A stretch of 64,000 bases of DNA from positions 1,240,001 to 1,304,000 of the forward strand of contig OZ251535.1 of assembly GCA_965243165.1 (NCBI GenBank), written 5' to 3'. Of the stretch, positions 18,176 to 26,692 are shown one piece after another. Made by a program: the position numbers and the translations under genes. The DNA comes from CATQHD01 sp965243165. GTDB taxonomy: Bacteria; Actinomycetota; Acidimicrobiia; Spongiisociales; Spongiisociaceae. Every line of letters begins with the position of its first letter. Within the stretch, counting starts at the first letter, position 1. The notes beneath the pieces were generated by a model. It made no database searches. It worked only from the letters and a program-made list of their open reading frames with translations, and was not told the origin of the DNA.

Positions 18176-18433
18176 ATGATCGAACGCGCTTGCTATGAAG
18201 ACAGCTCGTATATTGGAGAAGTCCGCGGCCAGGCGCTGGCCGTGATGTTGCCCAAGTTGGCGGAGATGCTGCCGGAGGGCTGCACACCGGGGCCGGACGC
18301 CCGGTTGCGGCGGTTGGACTCGAATCTGCCTGATTTCGTCGATCTCCGGGCCGAATCTGGGGAGATCGTGCGCGTTCCCGCCGTCGGGGCGGCGCCCGTG
18401 CGGCTTCCAGCTGACAGACGGCGCCGCCGTTAG
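18176..18433 (+). CDS. Small hypothetical protein (85 aa)
   Basis: A possible 85-residue protein starts at ATG 18176, divergent from the ExoA-like gene. The N-terminal 60 residues look protein-like and lack the arginine/proline bias of shadow frames, but the C-terminus ends in a run of arginines. I recognise no domain. It could be a regulator-like small protein or non-coding; low confidence. Confidence 0.3.
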   Translation: MIERACYEDSSYIGEVRGQALAVMLPKLAEMLPEGCTPGPDARLRRLDSNLPDFVDLRAESGEIVRVPAVGAAPVRLPADRRRRR

Positions 18434-18484
18434 GGCAGCACCCGCCGGATCTTCTCGGCGCGTCTCTTCCCTTGGAGGTCACCC

Positions 18485-19180
18485 TTGGACATTTTCTCCC
18501 AGGAGACAGCGTTCGACCCGGCGGTGCTGATGGCGATGTGGGCGGCGGGAACGGCCGGCGCGGGCGCGGCGGCGGCCCGCTGGCGCATCGTCGGCCCCGG
18601 ATTCATCTGGCTGGTTTCGGGGACGGTGGTCCTGCTGGGGGGGGCGGCCTGGTTCTTCGATTCCGGTCCGGTGTCGGCCTTGGGCGTACTGGCGGCGGCG
18701 GGCGGGGGGCTGGCCGCCCGCAGTCCGTCGGCGGCCGCCGGGCTGTTGGGGGCTTCAGGGCTGATTTTCCTCTTGGGGGACTCTGGTCCTGGGTTCACCC
18801 TGGCGGCGGTCACCGGCGCCGCCGCGCTGGGCGGGATCACCGGGGAGATGCTGCTGGGCCACTGGTACCTGGTGAGTCCTCAGATGCCCCGCTGGGCTCT
18901 CCGGCGGCTGGCGGCGGCGGGCGGGATCGGGGCGGCGCTGGACACCGCCGCCGCTTTCACGATCGGCGCCTCTCCGGAGGGGGCGGCCGCTCTGGCGCTG
19001 CTGGCGCTGGGCGGGATGAGCGTGCTGCTGATGACCGGGGTGTGGTTCTCGCTGGGCCATCCCTCCTATTCGGGGGTGATGGCGGCCACCGGCCTGAGTT
19101 ATCTGGCGGTTCTGACCTCACTGGGGTCGGCGGCCTTGGGCCGGGCCGCCGCCGCCGGCGGGTGGGCGCCCCTCGGTTGA
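18485..19180 (+). CDS. Hypothetical polytopic membrane protein
   Basis: This 231-residue protein has about seven hydrophobic helices rich in Gly, Ala and Leu with short loops. No recognised motif is visible. The TTG start at 18485 is supported by a GGAGG at about 18474-18478 with suitable spacing. It lies alone between the small ORF and leucyl aminopeptidase; I infer no function. Helix count and composition might fit a transporter or a cytochrome-type scaffold, but no heme ligands or transporter motifs stand out. Confidence 0.65.
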   Translation: MDIFSQETAFDPAVLMAMWAAGTAGAGAAAARWRIVGPGFIWLVSGTVVLLGGAAWFFDSGPVSALGVLAAAGGGLAARSPSAAAGLLGASGLIFLLGDSGPGFTLAAVTGAAALGGITGEMLLGHWYLVSPQMPRWALRRLAAAGGIGAALDTAAAFTIGASPEGAAALALLALGGMSVLLMTGVWFSLGHPSYSGVMAATGLSYLAVLTSLGSAALGRAAAAGGWAPLG

Positions 19181-19308
19181 CCCCGAGTTCGAAGCCCCGG
19201 CTGCCGCCTTCGCCTTCGTGAACGGATGGGGGTCGGATTAGGCTTCGGCTTCCTCAGGCCGCTTCCGGCCGGTGCGCAACCGGAAGATACAGCTAGCTAG
19301 GAGACCCC

Positions 19309-20778
19309 GTGGATATATCGTTCGTTCCGTCTCTTTCTTTCGCCGCCCCCTCGGCCGGGGTGGTGGGGCTGGCCGCCCTGCCCGGCCCCGAATGGCTGGG
19401 AGGCGCCGGCGAATATGCCGACTCCCTCGGCGAAGGGTTCCAGAAAGCCCTGGAGAGGGCCAAGTTCGAAGGCAAGCCCGGCCAGAGCGTCGTCTTCGGG
19501 ACCGGAAAGGCCCGTCCGCACACTGCGGCCGCCCTGGGGTTGGGGGACGAGCCGTCCGCCGATGCGGTCCGGCAGGCGGCCGGGGTGCTGGGGCGGATCG
19601 CGCGCAAGGACGAGGCGGCGGCCACCACCCTGGCGTGGAGCGGCCGCACCCGGGCGGCGGTGGAGGGGTTCCTGATGGCCCAGTACTCCTTCGACCGGTA
19701 CTTGAGCGAACCCGACCCCCCCCGCACCGAGTCCTTGATCTTGGTGGGGGAGGACGATCCTGTCGAGTGCGAAGCCGGGCGCATCACGGCCGAGGCGGTG
19801 CTCTGGGCCCGCGATCTGGTCAACACGCCTGCCTGCGACAAGCCGCCCGCCGCCGTCGCCCGCGAGATGGAAGAACGGGGGGCCGCCCTCGGCCTGCGGG
19901 TGATGGTCCACGGCCGCGAGGCGCTGGCCGAGGGAGGCTTCGGCGGGGTGCTGGGCGTGGCGGCGGGGTCTGACCGGCCCCCCCGCCTGCTGGAGGTCTG
20001 GTACGAGCCGGCGGCGGAGGCGCCGCGCGCCTTCGCGGTGTTCGTCGGCAAGGGGATCACCTTCGATTCGGGCGGGTTGAGCATCAAACCGGCTTCCGCC
20101 ATGGAGACCATGAAGACCGACATGGCGGGGGCGGCGGCGGTGTTGGGCGCCTGTCAGGCCGCCGCCCGGATGCGCCTGCCGGTGAAGGTGTTGGGGCTGG
20201 CCCCTCTCACCGACAACATGCTGGGGCCGCTGGCCGTCAAGCCGGGGGACGTGCTGAAGACCCGCAACGGCAAGACCATCGAGGTGTTGAACACCGACGC
20301 CGAGGGCCGGCTGGTGCTGGCCGACGCCTTGGCCTACGGGGCCGAGCACCGGCCCGATCTGATGGTGGACCTGGCCACGCTCACCGGGGCCTGCAAGGTG
20401 GCCCTGGGGGAGAAGATCGCCGGAATCATGGGCAGCGACGAGGATCTGGTCCGCCGGATCACAGAGCTGGGGCGCGGGGCGGGGGAGCGGATGTGGCCCC
20501 TTCCGCTCCCCGACGATTACCGCTCCATGGTGGATTCCCCCGTGGCCGACATGAAGAACATCGGCGGGCGGTGGGCCGGGGCTCTGACCGCAGCCCTGAT
20601 CTTGAAGGAGTTCACCGGCGGGGTTCCCTGGGCGCATCTGGACATAGCCGGCCCGGCCCGCTGGCCCAAAGACGAGCACTACCACACGAAGGGGGGGTCG
20701 GGCTACGGAGTGCGCACCCTGTTGGCGCTGGCCGAAGACCTGGCCGAACACGGAGCTCACCCCGGCCGGGTGGCGTAG
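19309..20778 (+). CDS. pepA: Leucyl aminopeptidase (M17 family)
   Basis: The 489-residue protein has a variable N-terminal domain and a C-terminal M17 catalytic domain. VGKGITFDSGGLSIKP and METMKTDMAGAAAV (residues about 244-275) supply the metal-binding Lys and Asp residues. The signature NTDAEGRLVLADAL (about 328-341) supplies the Asp/Glu ligands and the catalytic Arg. It is a two-metal cytosolic exopeptidase, usually hexameric, releasing N-terminal residues from peptides. Length is typical. GTG at 19309 follows an AGGAG sequence. It is a housekeeping gene between glycan genes, with no obvious operon partner. Confidence 0.95.
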   Translation: MDISFVPSLSFAAPSAGVVGLAALPGPEWLGGAGEYADSLGEGFQKALERAKFEGKPGQSVVFGTGKARPHTAAALGLGDEPSADAVRQAAGVLGRIARKDEAAATTLAWSGRTRAAVEGFLMAQYSFDRYLSEPDPPRTESLILVGEDDPVECEAGRITAEAVLWARDLVNTPACDKPPAAVAREMEERGAALGLRVMVHGREALAEGGFGGVLGVAAGSDRPPRLLEVWYEPAAEAPRAFAVFVGKGITFDSGGLSIKPASAMETMKTDMAGAAAVLGACQAAARMRLPVKVLGLAPLTDNMLGPLAVKPGDVLKTRNGKTIEVLNTDAEGRLVLADALAYGAEHRPDLMVDLATLTGACKVALGEKIAGIMGSDEDLVRRITELGRGAGERMWPLPLPDDYRSMVDSPVADMKNIGGRWAGALTAALILKEFTGGVPWAHLDIAGPARWPKDEHYHTKGGSGYGVRTLLALAEDLAEHGAHPGRVA

Positions 20779-20810
20779 AGCTGCTCCGGCGGCGTTCGAT
20801 GGGGTGATTC

Positions 20811-22085
20811 ATGCGGCGCAGGTTCTTGTGGACCCAGTTCTTTCTCGATGCGGCCGCCTTGTCGGCGTCGGTCGGCTTGGCGTCCGCGGTCAACTTCGGC
20901 ACCCCGTTTCCGTGGCGGTTCGAGCCGCAGGTGCTGCCGCTGTTGGCCATCATGTTCGGAAGCCTCGCCCTGGCCGAGTGGACAGGCGCCCGGCTGTCGG
21001 CGGGAGGCGCCCCCCGCCCCAGCTACGGGCGGGCGGTGGCGGTGGTCCTGATGACCTTGGGAACCACCTCGCTGGCGCTGACGGCCAGCAGGGTCTACTT
21101 CTCGCGTTCGCTGATCGGATGGTCGATGATCCTGTTCCTGGCGGGGGCGCTGGCGCATCGGGCGGTGCGCAGGCGGCGGCCCTGGGTGGAGCCGATGGTG
21201 CTGGTTACCGAGGAGAAGGGTCTGGTGGACGACTTGCGCAACGCCCCCCACGCCGATGTGGTCTCGGTGATGGATCCTTCGACCGAGGGCCGCATCGAGC
21301 CGCTGGGGGAGGGGGTGGTGCTGGGCGTCGACCTGAAGTCGGTGCTGTCCGACCGGATGGCGCAGTACGTCTCGTCATGCACGCTGGCCGGTTACGACGT
21401 GCGGCCCATGTCCGAGGTCTACGAGATGCACACCGGGCGGATGCCGGTGGTGTCCTTGGCGGAAGGGTGGGAGCTGTCGGCCCCCGTGCTGCGCACCGCC
21501 CCCTATCTGCCCGGCAAGCGGCTGTTCGACGCGGCGGCGGTGCTGGTGACCGCGCCCCTGACCCTGCTGCTGACGGCGGCGCTGGCGGCGGTGATTCGGC
21601 TCAGCTCGCCGGGGCCGGTCATCTTCCGCCAGATCCGGGTGGGCCGGGGAGGGGAGGTCTTCACCCAGTACAAGTTCCGGTCCATGCGGGAGGGGTCGGA
21701 GCGGCAGGGCCCGTCCTTCACCCGGGAGCGGGACGAGCGGGTGGTGCCGTTCGGACGGCTGATGCGGCGCTTCCGCCTCGACGAACTCCCGCAGCTGTGG
21801 AACGTGCTGAAAGGCGACCTGAGCCTGGTGGGCCCCCGCCCCGAGCAGGTGGACTTCGTGCGCCGCTTCGACCGCCGGATCCCCTTCTACCCGAACCGCC
21901 ACCTGATCCGCCCCGGCATCACGGGCTGGGCGCAGGTCAACTACGGATACGCCGACGGCGACGCCGACACCATCGAGAAGCTCACCTACGACCTCTACTA
22001 CCTCAAGCACATGAGCCCCTGGCTCGACCTGGAGATACTCGGGCGGAGCTGCTGGACCGTGCTCAGCGGTTTCGGCGCCCGCTAG
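20811..22085 (+). CDS. Undecaprenyl-phosphate sugar phosphotransferase (bacterial sugar transferase family)
   Basis: The 424-residue protein has about four N-terminal membrane helices, a soluble middle region, a fifth helix and a C-terminal bacterial sugar-transferase domain. That domain begins KRLFDAAAVLVTAP and includes SPGPVIFRQIRVGRGG, YKFRSMRE, FRLDELPQLWNVLKGDLSLV-GPRPE and a RPGITGWAQVNYGYA ending. This is the WbaP/ExoY/CpsE type that starts glycan assembly by moving a sugar-1-phosphate onto undecaprenyl phosphate. It could initiate the polymer that the glycosyltransferases at 4.4-18 kb extend. ATG at 20811 lies 32 bp after pepA. Confidence 0.92.
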   Translation: MRRRFLWTQFFLDAAALSASVGLASAVNFGTPFPWRFEPQVLPLLAIMFGSLALAEWTGARLSAGGAPRPSYGRAVAVVLMTLGTTSLALTASRVYFSRSLIGWSMILFLAGALAHRAVRRRRPWVEPMVLVTEEKGLVDDLRNAPHADVVSVMDPSTEGRIEPLGEGVVLGVDLKSVLSDRMAQYVSSCTLAGYDVRPMSEVYEMHTGRMPVVSLAEGWELSAPVLRTAPYLPGKRLFDAAAVLVTAPLTLLLTAALAAVIRLSSPGPVIFRQIRVGRGGEVFTQYKFRSMREGSERQGPSFTRERDERVVPFGRLMRRFRLDELPQLWNVLKGDLSLVGPRPEQVDFVRRFDRRIPFYPNRHLIRPGITGWAQVNYGYADGDADTIEKLTYDLYYLKHMSPWLDLEILGRSCWTVLSGFGAR

Positions 22086-22386
22086 GTGTACTTCCCATGG
22101 ACGTTGTTGACAGTTGGGCGGCGGGGGCATGAGCCGCACCCCGCCTGCTCTCACTGCTCCGCTGCCTCGGGGCGGCCTTCCCCCGGCGCGCCTCGAATGT
22201 GAGGTTACAGCGAACGGATATGTCACAGCCGGGGTGTACTCTCATAGTATGATACGAACATGGGTTCGGACCAGCAGCACCCACAGGCAATACTCGGAAG
22301 ATGAATCGCCTGCTGAAAATGGTTTGCCGGGGTGCCTTGTAAGCAGGTCGCGGCAGGCGCTCGGAGGATGAAGGAGGCGGCGAGCT
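22086..22386. other. Intergenic region upstream of the restriction-modification genes
   Basis: No gene recognised. The right end holds a strong ribosome-binding site, AAGGAGG at 22371-22377, nine bases before the GTG at 22387. An AT-richer segment around 22236-22262 (ACTCTCATAGTATGATACG) could contain a promoter, but I cannot assign a -35/-10 pair with confidence. It marks the composition change at the border of the defence island. Confidence 0.4.
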
Positions 22387-23121
22387 GTGACGAACGACGC
22401 CGGGCTCTTTGAGCCGACAGAACTAATCTCCGCACGCAGAAGGCGGGGTTCGCCCAACGGCTTGCCCACGAACGACCTGGTTCTGAGCGTTTTCACAGAA
22501 GGGAACGACCGCGCCTTCCCGCAGATACTCGGTCTCTACGTCGAGCCGGGGAGCGTCGTGGCGGATGTCACCTACGGCAAGGGCGTGTTCTGGCGCCGCG
22601 TTCCTCCGGGCAGTTACGACCTGCGGGCTACGGACATTCAGGACGGCGTCGACTGCCGGGATCTGCCCTACCGAGACGGTGAGATCGACTGCGTGGTGCT
22701 GGATCCGCCTTACATGCACTCTCCGGGCGGCACCGCCCATCAGACCCATACGCCCTTCGAGGACTACTACCGGAACAACGGTTCGGGCAACCGGACCAAG
22801 AGCAAATACCACGAGGCGGTGCTCGAGCTGTACCGGGATGCCGGCAAAGAGGCTCACCGAGTTCTCCGCGAGCGCGGGGTTCTCATCGTGAAGTGTCAGG
22901 ATGAAGTGTGCTCGAACCGGCAGCGCTTCACACACGTGGAGATCATGTCGGACTACGAGGACATGGGGTTCACTGCAGAGGACCTTTTCGTGGTCGTAAG
23001 GAACAACCGCCCCGGCGTCAGCCGCGCGGTGCGGCAGGTCCACGCCCGCAAGAACCACTCCTACTTTCTCGTCTTCTGGAAGCGGGGGGATCACGGAACA
23101 GTTTGGAAACCCCCGCTATGA
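22387..23121 (+). CDS. DNA methyltransferase (DPPY motif) of a compact restriction-modification pair
   Basis: The 244-residue protein has a SAM-binding-type motif, VADVTYGKGVFW (residues about 58-69), and the catalytic DPPY in VVLDPPYMHSPGG (about 103-115). Its C-terminal ARKNHSYFLVFWKR is typical of amino-methyltransferases of the N6-adenine/N4-cytosine group. Its GTG has a strong Shine-Dalgarno. The stop overlaps the ATG of the next gene (ATGA), which encodes a likely nuclease, so the pair looks like a small type II restriction-modification system. The recognition sequence cannot be read from the sequence. No separate target-recognition domain is obvious; the protein is short for the family. 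Confidence 0.8.
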   Translation: MTNDAGLFEPTELISARRRRGSPNGLPTNDLVLSVFTEGNDRAFPQILGLYVEPGSVVADVTYGKGVFWRRVPPGSYDLRATDIQDGVDCRDLPYRDGEIDCVVLDPPYMHSPGGTAHQTHTPFEDYYRNNGSGNRTKSKYHEAVLELYRDAGKEAHRVLRERGVLIVKCQDEVCSNRQRFTHVEIMSDYEDMGFTAEDLFVVVRNNRPGVSRAVRQVHARKNHSYFLVFWKRGDHGTVWKPPL

Positions 23122-23615
23122 ACCCCATTCAGTTGCTCATTGAAGTCATCAGTGATCATTCACAAGCGTCGAAGTGGACTGGTGCCCCGCTGGAGAGCTT
23201 TCGCTCTGTAGCCAATACTAACCGAGGCCAGATAGGTGAGGGTTTTATTCGTCGATATCTGGCCGCTAATGGAATTACCGTAGGAAATGGTTCACGTGTC
23301 ACCCTGACCGATCTTATGATCTCGGGTCAAAGATTCGAAGTAAAGACAGCGTCGGAAGATGTAAACGGGAGCTTTCAGTTCAATCACGTTCGACTTGACC
23401 GCCAGTATGATTATCTACTATGTTTAGGTATCGCCCCATCAAGCATATGGTTCGGTATTTGGCGCAAGGGAGTGGTGGCCGAAGGCGGCGCGGGGAGTCT
23501 GGTACGGATGGCGGAAGGACAGAGCGTCACGTTCAAGCTGACTAAGAAGCAGGACGGTCTACAACCTATTGAGCAATTACCTGACTTTATTGAGAGTATT
23601 ATCAAGGCCCGTTAG
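23118..23615 (+). CDS. Small PD-(D/E)XK-type putative restriction endonuclease
   Basis: This 165-residue protein starts at the ATG overlapping the methyltransferase stop. It contains GEGFIRRYL (Glu41), then LTDLMISGQRFEVKTA with Asp65, Glu74 and Lys76 spaced as in the D-x(8)-E-x-K core of PD-(D/E)XK nucleases, followed by a hydrophobic strand (YDYLLCLGI). Overlap with a DNA methyltransferase makes a type II restriction enzyme the best reading. Base composition is clearly lower in GC than neighbouring genes, consistent with recent acquisition. I did not recognise a named endonuclease family. Confidence 0.65.
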   Translation: MNPIQLLIEVISDHSQASKWTGAPLESFRSVANTNRGQIGEGFIRRYLAANGITVGNGSRVTLTDLMISGQRFEVKTASEDVNGSFQFNHVRLDRQYDYLLCLGIAPSSIWFGIWRKGVVAEGGAGSLVRMAEGQSVTFKLTKKQDGLQPIEQLPDFIESIIKAR

Positions 23616-23708
23616 TGGGCAACTCAGTAGAATGAACACAGCTCACCACGATGGATAACGGTAAGATATCAATGAGTATTCGTGGGATTTATTGCATAGA
23701 CAAAGTTG

Positions 23709-26450
23709 TCAGGAAGTTTGGGGGCGGGAGAGGGTCAGCCAGGCTTGTACCAGGGCGTTGTAGGCGAAGGCTTCTTCGCGGCGGGCTCGGCGGCGGGCTA
23801 TCTGGTGGAGGAGGTAGGCGAGTTGGCGCGCCTGGCCGCCGGTGTTGCCGCCCAGCTGCCGGAGGAGGCGGGCGGCCTGGGATTCGGAGTGGTCGAGGAG
23901 GGCCGTCAGGTGCTGGGTTGCCTTCCACACGGTGAGGCGTTCGTCGGCGGCGGGGTTCCAATCCAGGTCCAGCTCTTCCCGTTTCAGCAGTCTGACCAGG
24001 CCTTCCCGCGATTCGGCGATGCCTGCCCGGGCGATCCCGTCCACCGAGGTGAAAGTGGCCGCGGCCGCTACCTCGGCGTCTCCGTAGGGGCCGGGGCCGT
24101 AACCGTATTGGCGGTACCAGACGACGGCCCAGCGGGTTTCGGCGTCGAGCTCGGTCTCCTCCGCCGTCAGGGCCCTTTCGAGGGCTTCGTGGATGAACTC
24201 GAGGGCGGTGCGTATGGACATCCGGGCGCCGTCGGCTTCGAGCACCTTGGAGCAGCGGGTGAAGATCTCCATACCGGGGCCGACGGCGGACTGCGCCAGG
24301 TCCACCGGCGCCACCGCCAGCTCCAACAACCGACCGACTGCCTCGGGCATCTCGGCGCCGAGGGCGTCGAGGAACTCGCGCCGGGTCGAAACGGGTGCGT
24401 TTTCGGGGCGCGGGCGGCAGGCGACCAACATCGAAGACGACAGCGCCGCCGACTTGTAGGCGCGCAGCCTGCGGGGGTTCTGGGTGCGGATCGGCCAAGC
24501 GGCGGTTATCTGCATTCCGGCGTCTGTCAATGTTTGGAGGAAGGTCTCCCAGGGGGTGAGCGCGCCGTTGTTGCGTTCGATCTCCTGCTGCCGGTAGGTG
24601 TAGGAGACGACGGCGGGGTAGCCGGAATGCTGGACTTCGGCGATCCGCTCGAGAACCTCGGCCATGCCCGACTCGAAATGCCGCCGGGCCGCCTCCTTGG
24701 AACCCGCCCGGCGGGGGTTGAACACCATCTCGGCTGCCTTGGGGGTCGACAGGGTGGCGCATTCCTCCGGCCACACGTCGGAGAGGTGGCGGCGCAGCCA
24801 TACGTAGAAGAAATCCGAGATGTCGGCGTATTGGATGTTGCCGTAACAGGGCGGGGAGGTGCACACCACCGAAGGCGGCAGCCCGCCGAGCCGGGCGGAA
24901 GCATCCTCCTGCCGGATTTCGCCGCTCACCCCTCCCGGCGCGGCGGTTACCGCTCTCCGCAGCACCGTCAACTGACTCGACCAACCGGCCGCCGACTCGG
25001 AGAACGGGTTGGCTTCCGCAAAGTCCCACGACATCGAGATGCCCTGCTGGATGAACACGGCGGCGGCTTTCTCCCCTTGGGGATCCCATCTGGTTATGCC
25101 GGCCCACCGGTTGGCGCATCGATTCACCGCGAACGCCAGATAGGTGACCACCGCATCCGCGTACGCCGCCGCCCCCGCCCCGCCGTCCCGCAGGCGGATT
25201 CCGCCGTCGGCCATCCCCGCCCGCCGGGCGTCCTCTTCTATCACCGGACGCACCTCCGCCAGCAGGCCTCCGAAGGTGGAGAGGGCGGTGAGTTGGCGGT
25301 CGGTGAACAGCTTGTACCAGTCGTCCAATCCGTATGACGGCGGGCTGACCGCACTCGAGTCGATGGGTCCGCTCGGATACCATCTCGGCTTTCCGCATTC
25401 GGCCGCGGCCGCCTGTCGGCTCGAGGCGGGGAGGTAGATGCGGCCCCGGCGCCCCTCGACCGCTACGGCCATCAGCTGCCGGCCGATGTTCCCCGCCCGG
25501 CTTTCGGACCTGATGTATTTCCGAGTGATCACCGCCCCGGTTGCGGCGCAGGTTCCAACTCCCTGCCGGATCGTCCTCGGCTGCGGCGCGCCGCCCTCCC
25601 GGATCAGATAGGAGAACGTCCGGGATTCTCGGTCGGGCGCGGGTTCTATCCACACCGCCGGTTTGTTCCGTTTCTCCTTGCGCAGCAGCCAGGAGCGGAC
25701 CAGCGGCACATGCCCGTTCCAGGACGGGTCGGGCGACATGATGGTGCGCACCCATATCCAGGCCTCGACGTTCGCTTCGCCGCCTCCGGATTCGGCGGGA
25801 AGGGGCGCCTTCGGATACAGACGGCCGATCTTCTTTCGGGCCTGCCGGAGCATCCAATCACCGTAGAAGCCGATGTCGTCCGACAGCCCCTGGGCGCCGT
25901 GCCGCGGCCCGGTGCCGGCGGCGGCCGGTCCGCCGGGGTTCACCGCCTTCGACATCCAGAAGCGGGGCGGTATCTCCACCAGCGCCTTGGTGACCAGCAC
26001 CGCTATCGGATTGAGGTCGCCCCCGTAGACCCGCAGGCCGAGCCTCTGCCCCTCCAGCGGGATGGTCCCGCCCCCGCAGAACGGATCCGCGACGACGGGA
26101 AGGTCCGCCCCGCCGCATGACCTCTCGATCTCGGCCTTCGCCTCCGCCAACGCGGCGGGATCGCCGGAGTCCTCCCACCCGATCAGCCGCTCCAGGATTC
26201 CAAACAGCCGCTTGCGCTCCAAGATACGGTCTTCCCTGGAAGGGAACCGGTCGGGGTGGGCGGCGGGGTCGTCCACCAGCGAAGCCCACAACACCGCCCT
26301 CGCCGCCGCCAACGGCTGCCGCGCCCACCACCGATGCAGGGCGAACGGATACCCCCTCCTCCCGCCCGATCTGACCGCCGTCCGGCTGATCACATCCAAC
26401 GGCAACGCCGTCTCGACGAGCTTCCTGCGGGGGGTCATCCCAACTGTCAC
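23709..26450 (-). CDS. DUF1156-domain DNA methylase (large adenine-specific type)
   Basis: The 913-residue protein opens with PRRKLVETALPLDVI and then YPFALHRWWARQPLAAARAV, the hallmark of DUF1156 proteins. A SAM-binding motif, ADPFCGGGTIPLEGQRLG, lies near residues 121-138, and a catalytic SPPCYG motif near residue 528 in TSPPCYGNIQYADISDFFYV. DUF1156 methylases are large proteins commonly found in phage-defence clusters with helicases or DUF499 proteins. Here no such partner is adjacent; instead the small restriction-modification pair lies convergently 93 bp away. Protein length is near that of the family. It may be a solitary modification enzyme or part of a reduced defence island. Confidence 0.85.
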   Translation of the reverse strand: MTVGMTPRRKLVETALPLDVISRTAVRSGGRRGYPFALHRWWARQPLAAARAVLWASLVDDPAAHPDRFPSREDRILERKRLFGILERLIGWEDSGDPAALAEAKAEIERSCGGADLPVVADPFCGGGTIPLEGQRLGLRVYGGDLNPIAVLVTKALVEIPPRFWMSKAVNPGGPAAAGTGPRHGAQGLSDDIGFYGDWMLRQARKKIGRLYPKAPLPAESGGGEANVEAWIWVRTIMSPDPSWNGHVPLVRSWLLRKEKRNKPAVWIEPAPDRESRTFSYLIREGGAPQPRTIRQGVGTCAATGAVITRKYIRSESRAGNIGRQLMAVAVEGRRGRIYLPASSRQAAAAECGKPRWYPSGPIDSSAVSPPSYGLDDWYKLFTDRQLTALSTFGGLLAEVRPVIEEDARRAGMADGGIRLRDGGAGAAAYADAVVTYLAFAVNRCANRWAGITRWDPQGEKAAAVFIQQGISMSWDFAEANPFSESAAGWSSQLTVLRRAVTAAPGGVSGEIRQEDASARLGGLPPSVVCTSPPCYGNIQYADISDFFYVWLRRHLSDVWPEECATLSTPKAAEMVFNPRRAGSKEAARRHFESGMAEVLERIAEVQHSGYPAVVSYTYRQQEIERNNGALTPWETFLQTLTDAGMQITAAWPIRTQNPRRLRAYKSAALSSSMLVACRPRPENAPVSTRREFLDALGAEMPEAVGRLLELAVAPVDLAQSAVGPGMEIFTRCSKVLEADGARMSIRTALEFIHEALERALTAEETELDAETRWAVVWYRQYGYGPGPYGDAEVAAAATFTSVDGIARAGIAESREGLVRLLKREELDLDWNPAADERLTVWKATQHLTALLDHSESQAARLLRQLGGNTGGQARQLAYLLHQIARRRARREEAFAYNALVQAWLTLSRPQTS

Positions 26451-26506
26451 CTGCTCGGTTTCACATTCGATGGAGTCAGTATGGCATCATAGAGCATCGA
26501 AACAGT

Positions 26507-26692
26507 ATGCAGATGCACTCCCCCAGCCGTACAGCACCGACCGGAGTCCGCGCGGTCAACCGCGCGATGCGGCGGGCGCCTGCCCGCAAGAACAACTTCT
26601 GCTTCCCCGTCTTCTGGAGGAGGAATGACTCAGACGGGCTGCTGTTCCGCCTTGGGCTGATCTTTGCACCTTCTCCTGTGATACCATTCTGA
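26507..26692 (+). pseudogene. Remnant of a DNA methyltransferase C-terminus
   Basis: A 61-codon frame contains RAMRRAPARKNNFCFPVFWRR around codons 19-39. It matches the end of the methyltransferase at 22387 (RAVRQVHARKNHSYFLVFWKR) with the same ARKN and VFW landmarks. Upstream catalytic motifs are missing and the frame runs into the convergent PspC gene. I read it as the 3' tail of a lost or duplicated methyltransferase gene, lying 3.5 kb from the intact one in the same orientation. Confidence 0.5.

Noticed and set aside
22908..23117. Start of the endonuclease gene inside the methyltransferase gene at 22908
   Set aside because: The extra residues are a shadow of the methyltransferase frame; the ATG at 23118 overlapping the stop is the natural start.
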